A stretch of DNA of 64,000 bases. Origin: Nocardia huaxiensis. Its GTDB lineage: Bacteria > Actinomycetota > Actinomycetes > Mycobacteriales > Mycobacteriaceae. The first letter of the stretch is position 1, and each line of letters opens with the position of its first letter. Of this stretch, positions 8,032 through 15,834 are shown piece by piece. The stretch spans positions 6,014,001 to 6,078,000 of the forward strand of contig NZ_CP059399.1 of NCBI RefSeq assembly GCF_013744875.1. The letters run 5' to 3'. The notes below the pieces were generated by a model. The model ran no database searches. It had not been told where the DNA came from and saw nothing but the letters and a program-made list of their open reading frames with translations. Both the position numbers and the translations under genes were made by a program.

Positions 8032-10302
8032 TCAACCACGCAGCGCCACGGCGGTTTTCGAATCCGTTCGCGCCATCAGCTCCTCGGGTGTGCCCTCGAA
8101 CAGGATGCGGCCACCGTGGCGGCCGGGTCCCGGGCCCAGGTCGACGATCCAGTCGGCGCGGCGGATGACGTCCACATTGTGCTCGATGACGACCACCGTA
8201 TTGCCCGTATCCACCAGTGTGCCGAGCACCTCCAGCAGGGTGTCGATATCGGACAGGTGCAGCCCGGTGGTGGGTTCGTCGAGAATGTAGCGGGTGTGGC
8301 CGGTGTGCCCGGCGAGTTCACGCGCGATGCGCAGGCGCTGGCATTCGCCGCCGGACAGGGTGCTCAGCGGCTGGCCCAGGCGCAGGTAGCCCAGCCCGAC
8401 CTCCGCGACCCGCAGCAGCGGGCGGGCGATACCCGGGATCCGAAGTCGCTGTGCGGCTTCGTCGATGGTGAGCTCGTCGATGTCGGCAATGGACAGGCCG
8501 TCGACCGTGTAGCCGAGCACCTCGGGCGTGAAACGGCGGCCGCCGCAGGTTTCGCACTCGATCTCCTGCCCCTCCATGAAGGCGAGATCGGTGTAGACCA
8601 CGCCGAGGCCCTTGCACGCCGGGCAGGCGCCGACCGAGTTGGCGCTGAAAAGTGCCGGGCTGACGCCGTTTTCGGTGGCGAACAGTTTGCGGACGGCGGG
8701 CGCGATGCCGGTATAGGTGATCGGGGTCGAGCGGCGATTGGTGGCCATCGGACGCTGGTCGACGATCGTGGCCGGATGCTGGGCGGCCAATTCCGCTACC
8801 AGACTGGACTTTCCGGCGCCCGCGACGCCGGTGAGCACGGTCAGCACTCCGGCGGGAATGTCCACGCCGACGCCGGTGAGATTGTTGCGGGTGGCGTTCT
8901 CGACCCGAATCTTGCCGGTGGCCTGCCGGGGTGTGTGCGGGCGGCGGCGCTGCCGGAGGGCACGGCCGGTCGGGGTGTCGGCCCGGCGCAGCTCGTCGAA
9001 GCTCCCCTGGAACACCACGCGACCGCCCGCGGCGCCCGCGCCGGGACCTATTTCGACGACCTCGTCGGCGATCCGCAGGACATCGGGATCGTGTTCGACG
9101 ACCAGGACGGTATTTCCCTTGTCCCGCAATTGCTTCAACAGGGCGGTCATGGAGCGTACGTCGTGCGGATGCAGGCCGACGGTCGGTTCGTCGAACACGT
9201 ACAGCATCTCGGTGAGGCTGCTGCCCAGATGCCGGATCGTCTTGATGCGCTGGGATTCTCCCCCGGACACCGTGGTGGTGGGCCGGGCCAGGGACAGGTA
9301 ACCCAGGCCGATATCGGTGAGCGCGGTGAGCCGCTCGCGCAGCGAGGCCACCACGGGGGCCACGCGCGGATCCCGCACGGCGGCAAGGAGTTCGCCGAGA
9401 TCCTCGATCTCCATATGGCTCATCTCGACGATGGTGCGGTCGAGCACGCGGGCGGTCCGGGCCGCTTCGTTCAGGCGTTCACCCCCGCAGTCGGAGCAGC
9501 GTTGTGCGTGTGTGAACCGCTGGAGCACTTGCTGTTTGCGTTCCGACGGGGCATCGGAGGTGTGCAGGTAGATGCGTTCGAATCGCGGCACGACGCCCTC
9601 GTAGTCCCCGGGCGGTCGGGTGCCCAGGCGCGCTGCGGCCTCGCCGCCGTACAGCAGCGCGTGGCGCTCGTCGCGAGTCCATTCCCGCAGCGGCGTAGCC
9701 GGGTCGAACGATCCGATATCCGCGTACTGCCGATACCAGTACTGGCCGTTTCCGAAGCCGGGCAGCAGAATCGCGCCCTCGGCCAGGCTCTTGTCCAGGT
9801 CGAGCAGCTTGTCCACGTCGGTGGCGACCCGCTCGCCCAGCCCCGAGCAGGCCGGGCACATCCCCGCCGGATCGTTGAACGAGAAGTGGTTGGACTCACC
9901 GACATACGGCTCGCTGCTGCGCGAGAACAGCAGCCGCAGATAGCTGTAGGTGTCGGTGATGGTGCCGACCGTGGAGCGCGCATTGCCGCCCAGCCGTTTC
10001 TGGTCGATGACCACCACCGGTGACAGCCCGTCGATGGAGTCGACCGCGGGCCGGGTCCAGCGGGGCAGCCGATTGCGCACGAACGGCGGATAGGTCTCGT
10101 TGACCTGATACCCCGCCTCGGCGGCGATGGTGTCGAACACGAGCGAGGATTTCCCCGACCCGGAGACGCCGGCGAACACCACGAGGCTGTTGCGCGGCAC
10201 GTCGATATCGAGGTCGCGCAGATTGTTGGTCCGGGCCGCCCGGATGCGGATACTGCGCGGGCGGTCCGCCACGGCGGGGCGAAGTGGCTGTGCTGTGGTC
10301 AT
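8032..10302 (-). CDS. UvrA-like ABC ATPase (DrrC/UvrA2 type)
   Basis: Soluble tandem ABC ATPase of 756 residues, clearly shorter than housekeeping UvrA (about 950). This is the size of UvrA-like proteins such as DrrC, which protect DNA against intercalating drugs or remove bound ligands. Two Walker A sites (GVSGSGKSSLVFDT near residue 43, GVAGAGKSSLVAE near 490), two ABC signatures (VSGGESQRIK, LSGGECQRLR), two Walker B regions (FDEPTVGLHP, LDEPTTGLHL) and CxxC pairs of the UvrA zinc modules are visible. The ATG at 10302 was chosen because TACGGT lies 6 bases upstream, implying a leaderless mRNA. It diverges from a WYL regulator that may control it. A role in drug tolerance is inference. Confidence 0.85.
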   Translation of the reverse strand: MTTAQPLRPAVADRPRSIRIRAARTNNLRDLDIDVPRNSLVVFAGVSGSGKSSLVFDTIAAEAGYQVNETYPPFVRNRLPRWTRPAVDSIDGLSPVVVIDQKRLGGNARSTVGTITDTYSYLRLLFSRSSEPYVGESNHFSFNDPAGMCPACSGLGERVATDVDKLLDLDKSLAEGAILLPGFGNGQYWYRQYADIGSFDPATPLREWTRDERHALLYGGEAAARLGTRPPGDYEGVVPRFERIYLHTSDAPSERKQQVLQRFTHAQRCSDCGGERLNEAARTARVLDRTIVEMSHMEIEDLGELLAAVRDPRVAPVVASLRERLTALTDIGLGYLSLARPTTTVSGGESQRIKTIRHLGSSLTEMLYVFDEPTVGLHPHDVRSMTALLKQLRDKGNTVLVVEHDPDVLRIADEVVEIGPGAGAAGGRVVFQGSFDELRRADTPTGRALRQRRRPHTPRQATGKIRVENATRNNLTGVGVDIPAGVLTVLTGVAGAGKSSLVAELAAQHPATIVDQRPMATNRRSTPITYTGIAPAVRKLFATENGVSPALFSANSVGACPACKGLGVVYTDLAFMEGQEIECETCGGRRFTPEVLGYTVDGLSIADIDELTIDEAAQRLRIPGIARPLLRVAEVGLGYLRLGQPLSTLSGGECQRLRIARELAGHTGHTRYILDEPTTGLHLSDIDTLLEVLGTLVDTGNTVVVIEHNVDVIRRADWIVDLGPGPGRHGGRILFEGTPEELMARTDSKTAVALRG

Positions 10303-10308
10303 GCTTCG

Positions 10309-10314
10309 ACCGTA
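10309..10314 (-). promoter_or_regulatory. -10 box for a leaderless UvrA-like transcript
   Basis: Minus-strand TACGGT ends 6 bases before the ATG at 10302, so transcription should begin at or within a base of the start codon. No ribosome-binding site is present. Confidence 0.45.
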
Positions 10315-10363
10315 GGAACAGATGCGGCCGGATTCTGACCGCATTTCGGGTGAGAATGACTCC

Positions 10364-11332
10364 ATGCCCGACGTGACGCGCCGCATGCTCGAACTGCTCA
10401 CCCAATTGCAGACGGGCCGCCGATTCACCGGTCAGGAGCTGGCCGCCCGGCTCGCGATCAGTCCCCGCACGCTGCGGCGGGATGTGGAGCGACTGCGCGA
10501 GTACGGCTATCCGGTGACGACCCAGCCGGGGCCGAGCGGATTCTACGAGCTGGCCGCGGGCCGCACGCTGCCGCCGCTGGTGCTCGACGACGACGAGGCG
10601 ATCGCGACCCTGGTAGGGCTGGCGCTGCTCGGTTCCACCACGCCGGCCGAACCGCAGGAGCCCTCCGGGATCGGTCCCGCCGCCGAGCGGGCCTTCGGCA
10701 AGATCGATCAGTTTCTGCCGAAACGCTTGCGGCCCAGGGCAACCGCCCTGCGGGCGACCGTGGAGGCCGCGCCGCAGACCGCGCCGGCCGTCGAGGCCGA
10801 GGCGCTCACCACGCTCGGCCTGGCGGCCTCGCGGCACGAACTCGTCACCTTCGACTACACCAGCGGCAGCGGCCGCCTGTCCCGTCGCCGGGTCGAACCG
10901 TATCGGCAGGTGCACCTGAACCTGCGCTGGTATCTGCTGGGCTGGGACACCGAACGCGAGGATTGGCGGACCTTCCGGCTCGACCGGGTCGGCGACGTGC
11001 ACGCCACCGCGATCCCGTTCCCGCCGCGTCCGCTCCCGGCCCGTTCGGCCGCGGACTACCTGCGCGCCGGGATCACGGTCGGTCGCCACCACGCGGTGGT
11101 GACGGTCGAGGCCCCCGCCGCCGCGGTGGCCGACCGGCTCAAATTCCAGAACTGCACCATCGAGGCCCTCGACGCCGGGCGGACCCGGGTCACCCTCGAG
11201 GTGGATTCCTTCGAATGGCTGGTGCTCAATATCGCCTTCCTCGACGTCGATTTCCACATCGAGGAACCCGTCGAGTTCCGGACGCGCAGCCGCGAACTCG
11301 CGCGTCGCCTGCGGGCCGCGGGACACGCCTGA
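10364..11332 (+). CDS. YafY/WYL-domain transcriptional regulator
   Basis: Cytoplasmic regulator of 322 residues. The N-terminal winged helix-turn-helix (HTH_11 type) spans about residues 5-60, with recognition helix around AISPRTLRRDVERLREYGYP. A WYL domain follows at about 150-230 and a C-terminal WCX-like extension ends the protein. WYL proteins often sense nucleic acids or small ligands and frequently control DNA-damage or defence genes. Its start is 61 bases from that of the divergent UvrA-like ATPase, so control of that gene is a reasonable inference. The ATG at 10364 fits the domain start better than the upstream in-frame ATG at 10322. Confidence 0.85.
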   Translation: MPDVTRRMLELLTQLQTGRRFTGQELAARLAISPRTLRRDVERLREYGYPVTTQPGPSGFYELAAGRTLPPLVLDDDEAIATLVGLALLGSTTPAEPQEPSGIGPAAERAFGKIDQFLPKRLRPRATALRATVEAAPQTAPAVEAEALTTLGLAASRHELVTFDYTSGSGRLSRRRVEPYRQVHLNLRWYLLGWDTEREDWRTFRLDRVGDVHATAIPFPPRPLPARSAADYLRAGITVGRHHAVVTVEAPAAAVADRLKFQNCTIEALDAGRTRVTLEVDSFEWLVLNIAFLDVDFHIEEPVEFRTRSRELARRLRAAGHA

Positions 11333-11375
11333 GGGACACATCTCCCGCTCAGGTTCCGCACATAGGGTGTCGGCC

Positions 11376-12332
11376 ATGAGTGTCGCCATCTGCCTGCTGG
11401 TGTACGGCTTCGCGGTGTCCGTGCTCGCGCCGCGGCTGCTGGGCCGCATCGGATATCAGGGCGCTACTCCGAAATTCGCGCTGGTCAGCTGGCTCACCGC
11501 CATGGCGTCGACGGTGCTGGCGTGGATCACGGCGGTCGTGGTGCTGCTCATCGATCTGGCGACGCATCGGTTGTCGACCACGCCGCAGCGGTATCTGGAC
11601 ACCTGCATCACGCATTTCCACGATGCCGCTGTCGGACGGTACGGCGCTCCGGCGCAGGCCGGGTTGATGCTGCTGTCGGGGCTCACCACGGTCGCGGCGG
11701 TGGTGCTGGTGTTCCGGCTGGGCCGCTCGCTGGTGCGGGCCCGCAGCACCACCCACGAGCATGCGCGGCTGGCGCGGCTGGCGGGGCGGCACCATCACGA
11801 ATTGGATGCCGTCGTACTGGATGTCGACGAGCCGGCCGCGTATTGCGTTGCGGGCAAGACACATACGGTGGTACTCAGCCGGAGTGTGCTGGCAGCGCTC
11901 GACGGGCGGCATCTGGAGGCGGTGCTCGCCCATGAGCGGGCGCATCTGGCGGGCCGTCATCATCTGCTGCTGGCGCTGACGCGCGGACTGGCGGCCGTGC
12001 TGCCGCGCATCACGCTGTTCACGTTCGGCGCACGGGAGGTCGCCATGCTGCTGGAGATGGTCGCCGATGATGCCGCGGCGCGAATCCACGGGCGGCGGAA
12101 CGTCATCGAGGCGCTCGTCGCGCTCGGTGGTATGGCCACAGGTCCGGTGGGCACGCTCGGCGCCACCCAGGTCGGTCTGATCGCGCGTATCGAACGGCTC
12201 TCGGCGCCCGCGGCGACGGTCGCGCGCACCCGGGCGCAGGCGGCGCTCGCCGCGGCGGCCACCCTGGTGCCATTGACCTCGGTGGCCGCCGCGGCGGCCG
12301 GAATCGCGCTCTGCGCTTCGGTTTCCGCCTGA
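11376..12332 (+). CDS. M56-family membrane metallopeptidase (BlaR1-like)
   Basis: Integral membrane zinc protease of 318 residues. Hydrophobic segments occur near residues 5-25, 40-60, 95-115 and the C-terminus. The catalytic motif is HERAH, within LAHERAHLAGRHH near residue 190, with a downstream Glu in the MLLEMVADDAAAR region. M56 peptidases cleave BlaI/MecI-type repressors after sensing a signal; no penicillin-binding sensor domain is attached. A BlaI-type repressor is encoded 3 kb away (15354-15728), so the two may form a split pair. TAGGGT lies 7 bases before the ATG, suggesting a leaderless transcript. Its stop is 3 bases from that of the convergent MFS gene. Confidence 0.85.
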   Translation: MSVAICLLVYGFAVSVLAPRLLGRIGYQGATPKFALVSWLTAMASTVLAWITAVVVLLIDLATHRLSTTPQRYLDTCITHFHDAAVGRYGAPAQAGLMLLSGLTTVAAVVLVFRLGRSLVRARSTTHEHARLARLAGRHHHELDAVVLDVDEPAAYCVAGKTHTVVLSRSVLAALDGRHLEAVLAHERAHLAGRHHLLLALTRGLAAVLPRITLFTFGAREVAMLLEMVADDAAARIHGRRNVIEALVALGGMATGPVGTLGATQVGLIARIERLSAPAATVARTRAQAALAAAATLVPLTSVAAAAAGIALCASVSA

Positions 12333-12335
12333 TCG

Positions 12336-13580
12336 CTACCGGTTCGCGACCGCCGCGGGTTGCCGGCTGCCGGTGTCGAGCAGGTGCAGCGCCCAGGCCG
12401 CTGCCGCGCCGATCAGGGTGAGGCCGAGCCAGATCGCCCAGTCGGCATGCGCGGCGCGAGCCGCACCGACGACCGCTCCGGTGGCGAGGTTTCCGATCAG
12501 GATGCCGATGCCGACGATCGTGTTGTAGAACCCGTAGTGGGTTGCCACGAGCCGGTTTCCGGCGAGCTCGACGACGGTGTCCATCTCGAAGGGGAAGACC
12601 GCCGCGGTGCCGACAGCCAGCAGCGCGGCGCTCAGCAGCAGGGCGCCGATCGCCGCCTGGACACCGAAAACCGTGGATGTCGGGATGATGACGAGTGGCA
12701 CGAAGGACCCGGCCAGCAGCGCCATGCCGGCCACCAGACTCCGGCCGGTGCCCCAACGCGCCCGCAGCCAGGCGGTGATGCGTAGCTGCCCGGCCACGGC
12801 GACCACGCCGGAGACCACGAAGATGGCCGAGGTGATGGTCCGGGAGTCCTGTCCCGCAAGGTATTCCGCTTGCAGGGGCAGCGCCAGATACACCTGGAAG
12901 GACAGCACGTACGAGCCGATCATGGCCGCTGCGAAGGCCACGAAACGGCGATTGGACACGATGGTGCGCCAGTCCTCCAGCACCGAGGTGGGCTCGGCGG
13001 GTGCAGCCGCGCGGCGGGCGGGCAACGCGAACAATTGCGCGATGGTCAGCACTGCGAACACCGCGGCCGCCGCACCCGCGGTGACCCGGAAATTCAAGGC
13101 CATCAGGGCGAGTCCGACCAGCGGTCCGGCGAGAATGCCCGCCTGGTAGAAGATATTGAAGACGGCGAACGCCTCCACCCGCCGCTCTCCGGCTTCGGCG
13201 GCCAGATAGGCGCGCACCGCCGGATTGAACAGCGCGCCCGCGAATCCGGTTGCGGCCGAGGCGATGAGCAGGCCGGGCAGGGATTCGGCGAATACCAGCA
13301 ACGCGAAACCACCCGTGCGCAACAGACATCCGGCCACGATGAGCGGCTTGTAGCCGAGCCGGTCGGCGAGGGTGCCGCCGAGCAGGAACATGCCCTGCTG
13401 GGAGAAATTGCGCACGCCCAGCACCAGGCCGACCGCCCAGGCCGCCAAACCCAGTGGGCCCGAGAGGTATCCGGCCAGGTACGGCATCAGCATGTAGAAG
13501 CCGAGATTGATGCCGAACTGGTTGACCATGAGCAGCTGGGCGGCGGTGTCGAAGCCGCGGAACTTCGCCAGGACCGTCAC
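12336..13580 (-). CDS. MFS transporter paired with cysteine-synthase-like gene
   Basis: Twelve-helix major facilitator transporter of 414 residues, full length for the family. The signature loop [15 protein letters not shown] is near residue 60 and hydrophobic segments fill the chain. It starts at a GTG whose last bases overlap the TGA of the upstream cysteine-synthase-like gene (GTGA, 13577-13580). The two are therefore translationally coupled, and the transporter probably exports or imports the product or substrate of that enzyme. The substrate is unknown. It ends 3 bases from the convergent M56 gene without an obvious terminator. Confidence 0.85.
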   Translation of the reverse strand: MTVLAKFRGFDTAAQLLMVNQFGINLGFYMLMPYLAGYLSGPLGLAAWAVGLVLGVRNFSQQGMFLLGGTLADRLGYKPLIVAGCLLRTGGFALLVFAESLPGLLIASAATGFAGALFNPAVRAYLAAEAGERRVEAFAVFNIFYQAGILAGPLVGLALMALNFRVTAGAAAAVFAVLTIAQLFALPARRAAAPAEPTSVLEDWRTIVSNRRFVAFAAAMIGSYVLSFQVYLALPLQAEYLAGQDSRTITSAIFVVSGVVAVAGQLRITAWLRARWGTGRSLVAGMALLAGSFVPLVIIPTSTVFGVQAAIGALLLSAALLAVGTAAVFPFEMDTVVELAGNRLVATHYGFYNTIVGIGILIGNLATGAVVGAARAAHADWAIWLGLTLIGAAAAWALHLLDTGSRQPAAVANR

Positions 13581-14692
13581 GACGCCCGCCCCAGGGTGGC
13601 CGGGTCGACGACGGTGGTGCAGCGGGTCCAGGCGTGCACGTGCCGTTCGGCCGGATGCGCTATCCGGTCGGGTTCGGTGGGCGCAATGGCGTGCAGCAGA
13701 CCGTGTTCCCGGCAGTAGTCGTCGTTGTAGACGGTGTCGAAGTAGCGGTGCGGGCCGTCGGGGAAGACCGCCGCGATCCGGGTGCCCGGCGCGTGGGTGC
13801 GAGCCGCCCAGCCCGCGACCAGGGCCACCGCGCCGACGCTCCAGCCGCCGCTGGCGTGATGGGTGGCGGCCAGGGTGCGGCAGGCCCACACGGCTTCCGC
13901 CGGTGCGACCCAGTGGATTTCGGCGAAGGCCGGGTAGTCCACATTACGCGGGTGGATGCTGGAGCCGAGGCCGCGCATGAGGCGGGCGGCGGCGGGCTGG
14001 CCGAAGATGGTGGAGGACACCGTATCCACGCCGATGAGCGTCAGGTCGGGATTGAATCGGCGCAGCACGCGCGCCACGCCGGCCGAGTGGCCGCCGGTGC
14101 CGACCGCGCACACCAGCACATCCACTCCCCCGAGCTGATCGATCAGCTCCAGGGCCAGCGATTCGTAGCCGGCCACATTGTCGGGGTTGCTGTACTGGTC
14201 CGGGCACCACGAATCGGGTTCGGCGGCAAGCAGTTCGGCGACGCGATCGCGGCGCGCCTGCTGCCAGCCGCCGATCGGATGCGGCTGGGCGACCAGCTCC
14301 ACCCGCGCCCCGTAGGCGGCCAGCATGCGCGCCACAATGGGTTCCAGGCCCGGATCGGTCACCACCGTCACCGGGTGCCCGTACACCAGACCGGCCAGGG
14401 CGAGCCCCAATCCCAGGGTGCCGCTGGTGGATTCGACGATGCGCGCGCCCGGCGCGAGGTCGCCGCGTTCCTTCGCGCGCCGCACCATGCGCAGGGCGGG
14501 CCGGTCCTTCATGCCACCGGGGTTGAATCCTTCGAGTTTGGCCCAGAATCCGCGATCGGCCGGCGCGAAGGGTTCGCCGACCCACAGCACCGGCGTATTG
14601 CCGACCAGGGCGCGCGGCTCGCGGGCCGCGCCGGGCGCGGCCACCAGCAGTTCCCCGGAGAGGGCGAGTTTGTCCAGCACAACTTTGTCCAT
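13577..14692 (-). CDS. PLP-dependent cysteine synthase / SbnA-like enzyme
   Basis: Fold-type II PLP enzyme of about 371 residues, longer than housekeeping cysteine synthases (about 310). The Schiff-base lysine is in [10 protein letters not shown] near residue 60, the substrate loop is [11 protein letters not shown] near 85, and the phosphate-binding glycine loop is [11 protein letters not shown] near 195. Beta-replacement on O-acetyl-, O-phospho- or homoserine is the expected chemistry; with coupled MFS export it may make a non-protein amino acid. No sbnB-like partner is present. The ATG at 14692 follows AGAAAG; in-frame starts at 14710 and 14719 are possible. Confidence 0.75.
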   Translation of the reverse strand: MDKVVLDKLALSGELLVAAPGAAREPRALVGNTPVLWVGEPFAPADRGFWAKLEGFNPGGMKDRPALRMVRRAKERGDLAPGARIVESTSGTLGLGLALAGLVYGHPVTVVTDPGLEPIVARMLAAYGARVELVAQPHPIGGWQQARRDRVAELLAAEPDSWCPDQYSNPDNVAGYESLALELIDQLGGVDVLVCAVGTGGHSAGVARVLRRFNPDLTLIGVDTVSSTIFGQPAAARLMRGLGSSIHPRNVDYPAFAEIHWVAPAEAVWACRTLAATHHASGGWSVGAVALVAGWAARTHAPGTRIAAVFPDGPHRYFDTVYNDDYCREHGLLHAIAPTEPDRIAHPAERHVHAWTRCTTVVDPATLGRAS

Positions 14693-14784
14693 GACTGTTG
14701 CTTTCTGCATCGGAACCACCGCGACGGGTGGTGAGACGTGTGCGGGCAGCGGTCACCGGCCGACGGGCACAACCGCCGGCCTGG

Positions 14785-14800
14785 CGCTGACCGGTCAGCG
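14785..14800. other. 16-bp perfect palindrome
   Basis: CGCTGACCGGTCAGCG is perfectly self-complementary. It overlaps the stop codon of the small membrane protein gene and lies about 95 bases upstream of the cysteine-synthase-like gene. It may be an operator for that operon rather than a hairpin, since there is no loop. Confidence 0.35.
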
Positions 14801-15208
14801 TCGGGCGATACAGAGGTGTGTCAACAGCATTCGGCCGCTGACGACGGGCAACAGGGGTGGACCACGCCGTCGCCCGGTGGGTGCGCGCGCGGCCGCGACC
14901 AGCAGCAGGACGAGGATCGCGACGAGCAGCGGGGCGGGCGGAGGCGGCGGCGTGCCCACGACGTGCGAGGCGACCGAATGCAATGAATCAGGCATATCGG
15001 GCGCGCAGAACTGCAGGCAGTTGTCGGCGTCGCCGTGGAAGGGTTCATCGACGAGCATGCCGCTCGCATCGACGAAGGTGTGCACGGGATGCGGCGCATG
15101 CGCCTCGGACTCGTCGACCAGACACCCGAGCAGCGGCGTGAACAGCAATAGCAGCGCGCACAGCGCGGGCACCGGGCCCACTCGCCACAGCCGCTCCACC
15201 AGCTTCAC
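14795..15208 (-). CDS. small membrane protein in the BlaI/CopY-type regulon
   Basis: Unrecognised protein of 137 residues starting at GTG. One transmembrane helix or uncleaved signal lies at about residues 12-32 (ending CLVDESEAHAP) and a second at about 91-110. The loop between them (about residues 33-90) carries histidines and cysteines (HAPHPVHTF, NCLQFCAPDMPDSLHS) that could bind a metal and probably faces outside. A 24-base dyad matching the BlaI-type operator lies 104 bases upstream. The next gene on that side is the BlaI-type repressor, and the multicopper oxidase is just beyond. A role in copper handling is inferred from context only. Confidence 0.6.
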   Translation of the reverse strand: MKLVERLWRVGPVPALCALLLLFTPLLGCLVDESEAHAPHPVHTFVDASGMLVDEPFHGDADNCLQFCAPDMPDSLHSVASHVVGTPPPPPAPLLVAILVLLLVAAARAPTGRRRGPPLLPVVSGRMLLTHLCIARR

Positions 15209-15311
15209 CCCGAACCGACGCCTTCCGTTCCGATCCCCTTGGCGGAGCCACTATTTCACAGTGGATCAGGCCCGCCGCGGAGATGTGATCGACATCCCTC
15301 GCCGAACAATC

Positions 15312-15335
15312 TACTATCTCCGTACGTAAACAGTA
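15312..15335. promoter_or_regulatory. BlaI/CopY-type operator upstream of the small membrane protein gene
   Basis: TAC-TA-TCTCCGTACGTAAA-CA-GTA, sharing the CGTACGTA core and the outer TAC/GTA with the site at 15767-15790. Outer bases extend the dyad to TCTACT / AGTAGA. It lies between the repressor stop (15354) and the small membrane protein start (15208), so it should repress the latter. Confidence 0.65.
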
Positions 15336-15353
15336 GACAGGGGTGAGCGGGTG

Positions 15354-15728
15354 TCAGTCGCGTTTGGTGCGGGTGAACTTGCGCAGCGCCGCGCGCAGCC
15401 CCTCCGACTCCTCGGCGCTCATCTGCTCCACGAAATGCGCCAGCACCAGGTCGGATCGGCCGCCGCTGCCCAGCGCCTCGCGCATGAGCCGCGCACCGTA
15501 TTCCTCCCGCGTGAGCGTCGGCCAGTAGCGGTACGCCTTGCCCGCGCGCTCACGCTCCAGCCACCCCTTGCGGTGCAGATTGTCCATGGTGGACATGACC
15601 GTCGTGTACGCGATCTCCCGCTCCGCGGCGAGTTCGTCGTACACCTCGCGGACCGTGGTCTTGTCGTCCCGGTCCCAAATCCGCTCGATGACGACCGCTT
15701 CCAGGTCGCCGAAGCCTCGCGCACCCAC
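15354..15728 (-). CDS. BlaI/MecI/CopY-family repressor
   Basis: Dimeric winged-helix repressor of 124 residues, the standard length of BlaI, MecI and CopY. The first 80 residues match the family: LEAVVIERIWDRDDKTTVRE, then YTTVMSTMDNLHRKGWLERE as recognition helix and wing. The remainder is the dimerisation region. The GTG start follows GAGG. It has operators on both sides: 15767-15790, shared with the divergent multicopper oxidase, and 15312-15335 downstream. Copper-linked neighbours suggest a CopY-like sensor rather than beta-lactam control. No CxC metal motif is present in this protein, so induction may need proteolysis, for example by the M56 peptidase at 11376-12332. Confidence 0.85.
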   Translation of the reverse strand: MGARGFGDLEAVVIERIWDRDDKTTVREVYDELAAEREIAYTTVMSTMDNLHRKGWLERERAGKAYRYWPTLTREEYGARLMREALGSGGRSDLVLAHFVEQMSAEESEGLRAALRKFTRTKRD

Positions 15729-15766
15729 GCTTGTCGCCTCCTCAGCTCACGGCACAGCCGGTTCCA

Positions 15767-15790
15767 TACGCTCTACGTACGTAGACAGTA
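15767..15790. promoter_or_regulatory. BlaI/CopY-type operator in the repressor/multicopper oxidase divergent promoter
   Basis: TAC-GC-TCTACGTACGTAGA-CA-GTA: a 14-bp perfect palindrome core with TAC/GTA outer arms in exact symmetry. It lies between the GTG of the repressor (15728) and the ATG of the oxidase (15835), positioned to control both. Confidence 0.75.
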
Positions 15791-15834
15791 ATATTGCGCC
15801 GAGGGGGCGGCGCCCGCAACCGGACAGGAGAAGT

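Noticed and set aside
8116..10023. Long plus-strand open frame (635 codons) opposite the UvrA-like gene
   Set aside because: It is an antisense shadow: the minus strand encodes two complete ABC modules here and the plus translation has no domain logic.
12336..14692. Staphyloferrin-B-like siderophore cluster starting with an SbnA-type enzyme
   Set aside because: No SbnB-like dehydrogenase or NIS synthetase is present; only enzyme plus exporter.
15354..15728. Classical bla (beta-lactamase) operon controlled by BlaI-BlaR1
   Set aside because: No beta-lactamase or penicillin-sensor peptidase is adjacent; the adjacent genes are a multicopper oxidase and a small membrane protein, and the M56 peptidase is 3 kb away without a sensor domain.
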